Shown piece by piece: positions 1 through 5,143 of a DNA stretch of 5,842 nt. The stretch covers positions 1 to 5,842 of the forward strand of contig JBGPBY010000469.1 in NCBI GenBank assembly GCA_041481485.1, read 5' to 3'. Positions within the stretch are counted from its first letter, which is position 1. Each line of letters starts with the position of its first letter. The position numbers and the translations under genes are program-made. This DNA comes from JBGPBY01 sp041481485. Lineage in GTDB: Bacteria; Acidobacteriota; Terriglobia; 20CM-2-55-15. The notes below the pieces were generated by a model, which was given only the letters and a program-made list of their open reading frames with translations, ran no database searches and had not been told where the DNA came from.

Positions 1-18
1 CGCAGACTTAGAAATTGC

Positions 19-37
19 GGGCGGTCATAGACCGCCC
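19..37. repeat. Perfect 8-bp inverted repeat, REP-like hairpin
   Basis: GGGCGGTC (19-26) and GACCGCCC (30-37) are perfect inverted copies around a 3-nt loop (ATA). No T-tract follows, since the next bases are CTACAG, so a classical intrinsic terminator for an upstream gene is unlikely. The GC-rich hairpin with flanking CCTAC resembles dispersed intergenic palindromes seen in many environmental bacterial genomes. That family assignment is an inference from one copy. Confidence 0.5.
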
Positions 38-80
38 CTACAGTCGAAGGGGCCCGTCCCGAATTTTCCAAAACCATCTG

Positions 81-109
81 TTCGCATTCCGGGCAGGATC
101 GGCTATAAT
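81..109 (+). promoter_or_regulatory. Sigma70-type promoter for the zinc-ribbon/glycosylase/uvrC unit
   Basis: A perfect -10 hexamer TATAAT lies at 104-109. TTCGCA at 81-86 matches four of six bases of the TTGACA -35 consensus, and the spacer is exactly 17 bp. Transcription would begin near 116 and read into the gene starting at 263. It is the best promoter I found in the window and could drive all three downstream repair-region genes, because no other promoter is obvious in the 22-bp gap or in the overlap further down. Confidence 0.6.
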
Positions 110-115
110 GCCGTG

Positions 116-262
116 GGTTTTCTCGGGCGACCCGCAGCCGACCTTCCGTATTTCTGATTTCTGAATCCAGCCAAAGGTGCTGAGCCGGATAAGTTTTATC
201 AGGTTAAGTTGAAACGTAGTGAGGGGTTAGCCCGTCAATATTCTGTGGAGGTTTCATAAAAA
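116..262 (+). promoter_or_regulatory. Long 5' leader of the repair operon, with small hairpins
   Basis: If transcription starts near 116, the first gene has an untranslated leader of about 147 nt. It can form small hairpins: GTGGGT (113-118) with ACCCGC (130-135, one G-U pair), or the alternative CGGG (124-127) with CCCG (131-134), and GATAA (188-192) with TTATC (196-200). I do not recognise any known riboswitch class. The leader ends with a strong ribosome binding site, GGAGG at 247-251, 11 nt before the ATG at 263. No ORF of convincing length lies in it. Confidence 0.35.
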
Positions 263-577
263 ATGGCGACAAAAATTATAGCTGCAAAGGCAGTTGCAGC
301 GAAAAGGGCGGCAGCGGATAAGACTCTGGCTCCCAAGGCCAGTGTAGCTAAGCCCATCAATTCAAAAGTGGTCAACCAAAAAGAAGCGGGCAAGGAAGAG
401 CTGGTCTACAGCCATCCGACCATGTGTTTGCACTGCCACCTGATCGTCGAAATGTTCCATGAACGGGGTGCGGATCCGGTTCGTGGCTCATGGCAGTGCC
501 CGCGGTGCAATCACAAGTACCTGTTTTCTCACTGGAAGATCAAACGGCAGTCTCGGGGAAAGACCGAGGCAGCGTAG
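263..577 (+). CDS. Small basic zinc-ribbon protein, unknown function
   Basis: A 104-residue protein of two parts. Residues 1-45 are rich in Ala and Lys, low in complexity and probably disordered, resembling the tails of bacterial histone H1-like proteins. Residues 50-96 carry two CxxC knuckles, Cys55/Cys58 and Cys79/Cys82, separated by 20 residues, as expected for a zinc ribbon, and end in a basic stretch (HWKIKRQSRGK). The ATG at 263 is supported by GGAGG at 247-251. It is the first gene of an apparent operon, 22 bp ahead of a DNA glycosylase and then uvrC. The zinc ribbon plus basic tail suggests nucleic-acid binding, and the context suggests a link to DNA repair; both are inferences. I cannot assign a named family. 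Alternatives are a small transcription factor or a ribosome-associated protein. The ORF itself is well supported; the role is not. Confidence 0.8.
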   Translation: MATKIIAAKAVAAKRAAADKTLAPKASVAKPINSKVVNQKEAGKEELVYSHPTMCLHCHLIVEMFHERGADPVRGSWQCPRCNHKYLFSHWKIKRQSRGKTEAA

Positions 578-599
578 ACCCGGCCTCTGCGGATTCACA

Positions 600-1211
600 T
601 TGAAACTCGATCGTTCTTTCTATGGGCGAACGACGTTGCAAGTCGCTTCCGATCTCATCGGCAAGGTTCTGGTCCGTCGTTACAAAGGCCAGAACCTTGC
701 AGGTAAAATCATCGAAACGGAAGCATATATCGGACCACTCGATCTTGCCTGCCATGCCTCCAAAGGAAAAACCGCCCGTACTTCAATAATGTTTGGTCCC
801 CCCGGTTTTTCATACGTTTACATGATCTACGGATTCTATTTCTGTCTGAACGTCGTCACCGAAGCTGAAGGATTTCCCGCGGCTGTCTTGATTCGCGCCG
901 TCGAACCACTCGAAAATATCCGGATCATGCGGAATCTTCGTTCCCGTCCTCAATCCGACACGAATATAGCCAGTGGCCCGGGAAAACTCTGCATGGCAAT
1001 GTCCATCGATAAGTCGTTAAATGCAACGGATTTGACAGGTGCCGCATTGTGGATCGAAGACCGCAGCGTCCCGCCCGGGCCGATCGAGACCGGACCCAGG
1101 ATCGGAGTGGACTACGCCGGAGAATATAAAGACAAACCGTGGCGATTTCTCGAGCGTGGGAATCCCCACGTATCGCATTTCCGCCGCAAAGCGTATGAAT
1201 CCCGCACTTGA
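600..1211 (+). CDS. 3-methyladenine DNA glycosylase, AAG/MPG family
   Basis: A 203-residue enzyme expected to remove alkylated and deaminated purines (3-methyladenine, hypoxanthine) from DNA in base excision repair. The family signature is present throughout. IIETEAY (37-43) holds the expected catalytic general base Glu41 and the DNA-intercalating Tyr43, equivalent to human AAG Glu125 and Tyr127. His52 follows, then MFGPPG, then YVYMIYG (72-78) and FCLNVV. SGPGKLCMAMSIDK (125-138) and GPRIGVDYAGEYKDKPWRF (166-184) match the conserved C-terminal core. Length fits the bacterial family (about 200 aa). The frame is open upstream to 459, but that part is a shadow of the zinc-ribbon gene. TTG at 600 gives MKLDRSFYGR, where family homology begins, and no in-frame ATG precedes the catalytic motif. 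The ribosome binding site is weak (GGA at 591-593), so coupling to the gene 22 bp upstream is likely. The end overlaps uvrC by 17 bp. Confidence 0.93.
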   Translation: MKLDRSFYGRTTLQVASDLIGKVLVRRYKGQNLAGKIIETEAYIGPLDLACHASKGKTARTSIMFGPPGFSYVYMIYGFYFCLNVVTEAEGFPAAVLIRAVEPLENIRIMRNLRSRPQSDTNIASGPGKLCMAMSIDKSLNATDLTGAALWIEDRSVPPGPIETGPRIGVDYAGEYKDKPWRFLERGNPHVSHFRRKAYESRT

Positions 1212-3015
1212 AGCAAAGCTCAGAAACATTCCTCCCGGGCCCGGGGTGTACATCTATAAAGACTCGGTGGGAGCTGCGATCTATGTTGGAAAATCCAAAC
1301 TCCTGAGAAACCGGGTCCGCACCTACTTTCAGGATTCCCGTAATCCCGGCGTCCGTCTCGATCACATGATTGAAACGATCGAGGACGTGGAATTTATCGT
1401 GACCGATACCGAAGGTGAAGCGCTGGCCCTGGAAAACAATCTCATCAAGCGGTTTAAGCCGAAGTACAACGTTCTGCTTCGCGACGACAAAACCTACCCC
1501 TACATCCGGCTGACTATCAATGAGCCGTATCCTCGCGCAATGATTACCCGGCGGGTGCGCAAAGACGGGGCTTACTATGCGGGTCCGTTCTTTCCAGCCG
1601 GACTGGCACGGAAGACTCTTAAGTTAATCGAAAGGTATTTTCTGATTCGAAACTGCACCATACCGATCGACGGAAAGCGGCCGCGTCCGTGCCTTCAATA
1701 CTATATTCATCGATGTCTCGGCCCCTGTGTCGATGGACTGACAACGTCTGATGCGTATCAGGAGGCCGCCAGGGATGTGAAAGCATTTCTGGAAGGACGA
1801 AGGAGCGATTTGACGGAGTTGATCGGCCGGCTGCGATCCCATATGGAAACTGCTGCTACCGGGGAACAGTTTGAGCTGGCAGCGCACTATCGGGATGCCA
1901 TTCAAACGATGACTCAGCTGGCAGAGCGCCAGAAAATGGCTTCAGCAGGGGACGATGATGTCGATATCTTCGGCTATCACCGGGAAGAATCCATGGTGGC
2001 CGTTTCCGTCTTTCACATGCGGGGGGGCAGGATTGTCGATCGCCGGGAAATGTTCTGGGAAGATCAGGATAATTTCGATCCGGGGGAATTTATCGGCTCC
2101 GTCGTCAAACAATACTACCTGGATGCGCCATTTATTCCCGCGGAGATTCACATTCCTGCAGAGTTTGAAGACCTGGAACTTCTCGAAGAATCCCTGAGCC
2201 AACGCCGAAACCGGCGCGTTGAGATCCGTACGCCGCAGCGGGGAAGCAAGCGCGAAATGATGGACCTCGTGCACCGCAACGCGCGTCTGGCGTTCCTGCA
2301 ACGTTTCCGCACAGGCATTTCTTCCGGGCCGGCGCTGGTGAAGGAAGTTGAAGAGGCCCTTGATCTTGGGAAGCCGCCGCGCCGCATCGAATGTTTTGAC
2401 ATTTCGAATCTGCAGGGAAGCGACATCGTGGCGTCCATGGTGGTCTGTGAGGACGGCAAGATGAAGAAATCGGCGTATCGCCGCTTCATTATCCGTTCGG
2501 TGAGCGGCGAGCCCGACGATTTCAAGAGCATGCGGGAAGTGGTTGGCCGCCGTTACAAGAGAGTTCAGGAAGAAGGGACAGCCATGCCGGACCTGATTCT
2601 CATCGACGGAGGAATCGGCCAACTGCATGCTGCGCGCTCGGCATTGGACGACCTGAATATCGTGGATCAACCTTTGGCAAGCATCGCCAAACGCGAAGAA
2701 ATCATTTATATCTCGGGGCGGGAAGACGATCCAATTGCGTTGGAGCGGCGGTCACCTGTGTTGCGGCTGATTCAGCAGATCCGCGATGAGAGCCATCGCT
2801 TTGCCATCACATTCCACCGCAGCCGGCGGACCCGCCGCCATTTGAAGTCGGAACTTGTGGAGATCCCCGGCATTGGGCCGAAAACAGTGATGAAACTGCT
2901 CACGCACTTCGGTTCGCTGGAAAAGGTTCGGGAAGCCGGGGAAGAGGAATTGCGGACCGTCGTTACGAAAAAGCAGAGCGAAGTCCTGCGCAATCACTTT
3001 CAAATCGTTGAATGA
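1195..3015 (+). CDS. uvrC: UvrABC system subunit C, excinuclease
   Basis: A 606-residue UvrC, close to the 610 of E. coli, which cuts both sides of a lesion after UvrA/UvrB recognition in nucleotide excision repair. Domains in order: GIY-YIG nuclease for the 3' cut (about 12-95: GVY 17-19, YVG 30-32, Arg40, Glu80); a four-cysteine iron-sulfur motif (Cys154, Cys166, Cys174, Cys178); a UVR motif that contacts UvrB (about 203-240); an RNase H-like domain for the 5' cut (Asp402 in CFDIS, Asp441/442 in the GEPDDF segment, Asp471 in LILIDGG, and His534/541 in DESHRFAITFH); and a C-terminal helix-hairpin-helix pair (about 553-585, with IPGIGPKT). All catalytic positions appear intact. The ATG at 1195 was chosen because homology begins at once; the open frame further upstream lies inside the glycosylase gene. 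The start overlaps that gene by 17 bp, which implies translational coupling. Identification is essentially certain. Confidence 0.98.
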   Translation: MNPALEAKLRNIPPGPGVYIYKDSVGAAIYVGKSKLLRNRVRTYFQDSRNPGVRLDHMIETIEDVEFIVTDTEGEALALENNLIKRFKPKYNVLLRDDKTYPYIRLTINEPYPRAMITRRVRKDGAYYAGPFFPAGLARKTLKLIERYFLIRNCTIPIDGKRPRPCLQYYIHRCLGPCVDGLTTSDAYQEAARDVKAFLEGRRSDLTELIGRLRSHMETAATGEQFELAAHYRDAIQTMTQLAERQKMASAGDDDVDIFGYHREESMVAVSVFHMRGGRIVDRREMFWEDQDNFDPGEFIGSVVKQYYLDAPFIPAEIHIPAEFEDLELLEESLSQRRNRRVEIRTPQRGSKREMMDLVHRNARLAFLQRFRTGISSGPALVKEVEEALDLGKPPRRIECFDISNLQGSDIVASMVVCEDGKMKKSAYRRFIIRSVSGEPDDFKSMREVVGRRYKRVQEEGTAMPDLILIDGGIGQLHAARSALDDLNIVDQPLASIAKREEIIYISGREDDPIALERRSPVLRLIQQIRDESHRFAITFHRSRRTRRHLKSELVEIPGIGPKTVMKLLTHFGSLEKVREAGEEELRTVVTKKQSEVLRNHFQIVE

Positions 3016-3178
3016 CCCACGGACGCGGTATTCGATCTGGTCACCTTACGGGACGCTAAGAACTGAAGCTCGCGGCCGTCAGGAAAGGGAACAATGATTC
3101 CCCAATCCCGAGTGTGGATTCTCGAACTTCAAGTTATACTCGCCCGTCCGGTATTGTCACGTTAGTCACATTTTCACC
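3016..3178. other. Intergenic stretch after uvrC, without a convincing terminator
   Basis: No gene is visible in these 163 bases. They contain the first copy of a 21-bp repeat (3090-3110) and a small hairpin, GGGAA (3087-3091) with TTCCC (3098-3102), which lacks a T-tract and is a poor terminator. A possible -10 box, TATACT at 3135-3140, lies 38 bp before the next ORF without a matching -35. Confidence 0.4.
3090..3110 (+). repeat. 21-bp direct repeat, copy 1
   Basis: This copy begins AACAATGATTCCCC and ends AATCCCG. It matches 20 of 21 bases of 3663-3683 in the same orientation; the only difference is T at 3098 versus C at 3671. It overlaps a small GGGAA/TTCCC hairpin. Two copies bracketing a gene-poor stretch suggest a dispersed intergenic element of the REP type; the family is an inference. 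Confidence 0.6.
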
Positions 3179-3514
3179 ATGATGTCGATCCTGAAAAAAC
3201 TTGCAAAGAAGGTCCCGGCGGTTCGCGATCATCTGGCCAGCGTCAAAACTCTGGTCATGGACAACGAACAACTCCACGGCGACAACGAAAAACTCCACGA
3301 CCACAACGAACAACTCCACCGTGACATCGGCAAGTTACAAGAGGAAATCGGAGCCCTGCGCGAATTGCTTGCATATGAAGTTCCCGGCCCCGAAGACTGG
3401 TCGAAGTTGAAGAAGCTGAAGCTGGATATGGTAAGTCACGAGCGGGCGATTGCCGCGACGGACACCTTGAACCTGAAGATCAATCCCTTGGAAGGCCATC
3501 ATGGAGTATTTTAG
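3179..3514 (+). CDS. Small coiled-coil protein, possibly a truncated gene
   Basis: A 111-residue ORF with no family I can name. Residues 22-64 form a regular coiled coil: the a positions are 22, 29, 36, 43, 50, 57 and 64 (V, N, N, N, I, I, L) and the d positions 25, 32, 39, 46, 53 and 60 are all Leu. Three consecutive Asn at a positions favour a parallel dimer. Residues 28-48 come from a 21-bp tandem triplication. The N-terminus (MMSILKKLAKK) is basic. The tail (EVPGPEDWSKLKKLKLDMVSHERA) is not repetitive and looks like the linker into a larger domain that is missing here. No clear ribosome binding site precedes the ATG pair at 3179/3182; a lone TATACT lies at 3135-3140. It could be a live short protein, or the surviving N-terminus of a longer gene, since a short ORF in another frame starts at 3501. 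Confidence 0.5.
   Translation: MMSILKKLAKKVPAVRDHLASVKTLVMDNEQLHGDNEKLHDHNEQLHRDIGKLQEEIGALRELLAYEVPGPEDWSKLKKLKLDMVSHERAIAATDTLNLKINPLEGHHGVF
3260..3322 (+). repeat. Three tandem 21-bp units encoding coiled-coil heptads
   Basis: The units are 3260-3280, 3281-3301 and 3302-3322. Unit 2 differs from unit 1 at two positions and unit 3 from unit 1 at three. Each encodes one heptad (DNEQLHG, DNEKLHD, HNEQLHR). A fourth, much more diverged heptad follows at 3323-3343 (DIGKLQE). The period is seven codons, so copy-number changes keep the reading frame and only lengthen or shorten the coiled coil. Confidence 0.85.
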
Positions 3515-3593
3515 GGAACAATTCGAGACACACTTCCCGCTGATGATGAAGAATTCCGGCGGAGGCCTCTGGCTGACGAAAGTCGGAGACTGA
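3501..3593 (+). pseudogene. Short ORF, possible methyltransferase-like remnant
   Basis: A 30-codon ORF overlaps the end of the coiled-coil ORF in another frame. Its product contains EQFETHFPLMMKNSGGGLWL. The pattern of an aromatic/acidic helix, then FPL, then a Gly-rich turn and a hydrophobic strand weakly recalls the motif around LFPLLKPGGVYVIED in class I SAM-dependent methyltransferases, where a coiled-coil N-terminus is sometimes found. No acidic residue follows the hydrophobic strand, and the rest of such a domain is absent. If the reading is right, this is the scar of an internal deletion in a coiled-coil-plus-methyltransferase gene. It may equally be chance. Confidence 0.2.
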
Positions 3594-3728
3594 TCCGAAT
3601 AGGTTGGGAATTTTCAATCCTGCAAATTCTGCAAATTGGGGACAGAGAGCAATTTCCCGAGAAACAATGACTCCCCAATCCCGGTTGCCGGACGCCACGG
3701 TCTGTACCCTAAGGACTTGATTGATTGA
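3594..3728. other. Gene-poor stretch with short repeats
   Basis: There is no convincing gene here on either strand. The stretch contains two adjacent 9-bp copies of CTGCAAATT (3620-3628, 3629-3637), an AAATTG (3633-3638) to CAATTT (3650-3655) inverted repeat with an 11-nt loop, the second copy of the 21-bp repeat, and a CCGG-TTG-CCGG palindrome at 3681-3691. The minus-strand frame stays open across it to 3480, but the translation looks like read-through of repeat DNA. Confidence 0.4.
3663..3683 (+). repeat. 21-bp direct repeat, copy 2
   Basis: Same sequence and orientation as 3090-3110, with one mismatch in 21 bases. It is followed at once by the CCGG-TTG-CCGG palindrome and preceded by the AAATTG/CAATTT inverted repeat, so the second copy sits in a more elaborate palindromic setting than the first. 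Similarity stops at both edges of the 21 bp. Confidence 0.6.
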
Positions 3729-3734
3729 CGAAGC

Positions 3735-3812
3735 CTTCCGGTAGAAGCCCAGCAGGTACTGGCCGCGAAGCTTCACAGCGATCTCGTCGATCGCCTCATT
3801 AATGAGATTCAT
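3735..3812 (-). pseudogene. Remnant of an acidobacterial VWFA-related domain, C-terminal end
   Basis: The first 26 residues of a minus-strand frame include AIDEIAVKLRGQYLLGFYRK. This closely fits the sequence near the C-terminal end of the VWFA-related acidobacterial domain, where I...IA.ELR.QYLLGYYP is typical. The normal continuation (polar turn, then V.V...G..V..R.GY) is absent, and the upstream part of the domain, with its metal-binding DxSxS, is not found either. Its ATG at 3812-3810 overlaps the stop codon of the exported-protein gene (ATGA). The frame runs on to a stop at 3480 through unrelated repeat-bearing DNA, giving an ORF of 110 residues that I do not regard as one real protein. 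The best reading is a deletion remnant, but the family match rests on one short motif. Confidence 0.4.
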
Positions 3813-5059
3813 TTCCTGGGGAACTTCACTTCCTTTTCTGTTTCATAAACCAGCGAGGAGGAGACTGCTCCGTCCACCCATGGACTGCCGGCGCGTTGTG
3901 CCCGCACATGGATTCGGATCTTTTTGCTTTTGCCGTTCATCGATTTCAGGGCGTCCTGGTCCAGCTTGACGGTAAAGAGCACGGACTTGCTGGCGTTCTC
4001 GGCTTCCGTTTGAAAGATCTGGATTTCATCTTTGTGGTGATTTTCGGTGTACACGGTGACCAGATACTTTGTACGCATGTTCTCTGCGCCAGACAGGGTA
4101 AGGAGATCGGGAAGGGCCCTGTCCTCGACGGAAACCGAATAGGAGGCCGGAAGAAAGCTCACGCGCGTCACTGGAGGGCTCGGACGTCGATTGATTTCGG
4201 ATGTAATTTCCCATAGCTGCGATCCATCCGCAGTCGGGACCTTCTTCGCGTAGTGAGTGATGTCTTTGTCCATTTCGCGAAACCGGATGGAGGGCTGGTT
4301 GTCTCCCAATTTATAGGAGACCACGGCGGATATGGCATGCGGCGGGACCATTGGGTTTGGAGCGCCAACAAAATTGACCATCGTGGTGGTCCGGTTTCCA
4401 CTCGCTCTGAATTCATCTGCGTCTGGCCAGGTGACGCGCGTTTTCGTCTCGGTCCTTCGGCCAGCCAGGTTCTGGAACCGGTCCCAGTTGTACTGGCTCT
4501 TGTTACCATCCGGGTATTCGTATTCCACTTCAGCGCGGAAGAGACCAATATTCCCGTTGGTACAAGTCAGAACGGGTTCCGCAACAGCGATACAGGAGCG
4601 GACCCGGAGCAATTCTTCACTGCGGAATTCCAGAGATGAGGTTCCGTCCGACCGAATGCTGAGAGTTTTCTCTTCTCCTCTCCAGGATCTCGAGTTTGGG
4701 ATTTCCGTACCGCACGTTGTCGGCATGGGATCATCCTGCGGTAGGACAGCTTCGCTGCAGGCCTTCATTTCCTTGCAATTCGGAGCAGCGACAAAGCTGT
4801 TGCGGAATACGATGGGGCCGATGAGTCCTGTCGGATCTCCGCTTGGGTAGAGGCAGATGTTGGGTTCCACCGCCTTCGCCGACTTCAGGTAGAACGTCGG
4901 ATTATTCCCACTCACCTGTTCTGCTCCCTGTCGAACTTTTCCCAGAACGTCATCAAGCTGGGCGAAGGCGTTTGCAGGACCGAAAGTCGCTCCGGTAAGC
5001 AGTACCGAAGCCGAAATACGCAGCATGGTTTTGGGCGTAGGCATCTTCGTTTTCTCCAT
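3809..5059 (-). CDS. Exported protein of unknown family, 416 residues
   Basis: The protein begins with a Sec-type signal peptide: a basic start, a hydrophobic core from about residue 15 (ISASVLLTGATFG) and a likely signal peptidase I site after Ala-Phe-Ala (31-33). No lipobox is present, so the mature protein is expected to be soluble in the periplasm or secreted. The mature part has six cysteines (69, 95, 101, 116, 156, 166), all in the N-terminal half and an even number, which fits disulfides. The second half is predicted from its hydrophobic/polar alternation to be mainly beta strands, perhaps Ig-like. I recognise no catalytic motif and no family. ATG at 5059 is preferred: GGAG lies 8 nt upstream on the minus strand (5068-5071). 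The TTG one codon earlier (5062) is less likely. The gene is divergent from the membrane protein gene at 5144 and abuts the VWFA remnant. Confidence 0.8.
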   Translation of the reverse strand: MEKTKMPTPKTMLRISASVLLTGATFGPANAFAQLDDVLGKVRQGAEQVSGNNPTFYLKSAKAVEPNICLYPSGDPTGLIGPIVFRNSFVAAPNCKEMKACSEAVLPQDDPMPTTCGTEIPNSRSWRGEEKTLSIRSDGTSSLEFRSEELLRVRSCIAVAEPVLTCTNGNIGLFRAEVEYEYPDGNKSQYNWDRFQNLAGRRTETKTRVTWPDADEFRASGNRTTTMVNFVGAPNPMVPPHAISAVVSYKLGDNQPSIRFREMDKDITHYAKKVPTADGSQLWEITSEINRRPSPPVTRVSFLPASYSVSVEDRALPDLLTLSGAENMRTKYLVTVYTENHHKDEIQIFQTEAENASKSVLFTVKLDQDALKSMNGKSKKIRIHVRAQRAGSPWVDGAVSSSLVYETEKEVKFPRK

Positions 5060-5143
5060 CAAGTGGACTCCGAGGCAAGCCTAAATTGGGGTCATGCGAT
5101 TGTCGATGGGGTAGACTGTCGGAATGCCGGCGAGGCCCGTTCG
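5060..5143. promoter_or_regulatory. Divergent intergenic region
   Basis: These 84 bases separate two divergent genes, so they should hold promoters for both. The minus-strand ribosome binding site (GGAG, 5068-5071) and the plus-strand one (GGCGAGG, 5129-5135) are visible. I see no convincing -35/-10 pair on either strand; TAGACT at 5112-5117 is a weak plus-strand -10 candidate. Confidence 0.35.

Noticed and set aside
459..599. Upstream extension of the glycosylase reading frame, starting at an ATG at 459
   Set aside because: This part lies entirely over the zinc-ribbon gene in another frame, encodes an Arg-rich sequence unlike the family, and homology begins exactly at the TTG at 600.
1039..1194. 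Upstream extension of uvrC
   Set aside because: It begins with GTG inside the glycosylase gene and adds 52 residues of unrelated low-complexity sequence; the UvrC family starts at the ATG at 1195.
1942..2670. Minus-strand ORF of 242 residues antisense to uvrC
   Set aside because: It lies wholly inside a certain gene, shows no recognisable domain, and is explained by codon bias of the opposite strand.
3087..3102. GGGAA/TTCCC hairpin after uvrC as a terminator
   Set aside because: The stem is only 5 bp and no T-run follows on either strand.
3134..3319. Minus-strand ORF with a Val/Phe-rich hydrophobic product
   Set aside because: The hydrophobic repeats are the antisense reading of the 21-bp coiled-coil units, not a membrane protein.
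3016..3728. CRISPR array or phage attachment site in the repeat-bearing stretch
   Set aside because: The two 21-bp copies are about 570 bp apart with no regular spacers, and there is no tRNA or integrase nearby.
3480..3734. Downstream part of the minus-strand ORF after the VWFA-like motif
   Set aside because: The translation runs through repeats and the tail of the plus-strand coiled-coil ORF and shows no domain; treated as read-through.
4253..4850. Plus-strand ORFs opposite the exported-protein gene
   Set aside because: They are overlapping shadows without ribosome binding sites or domains; the minus-strand frame has a signal peptide and ribosome binding site.
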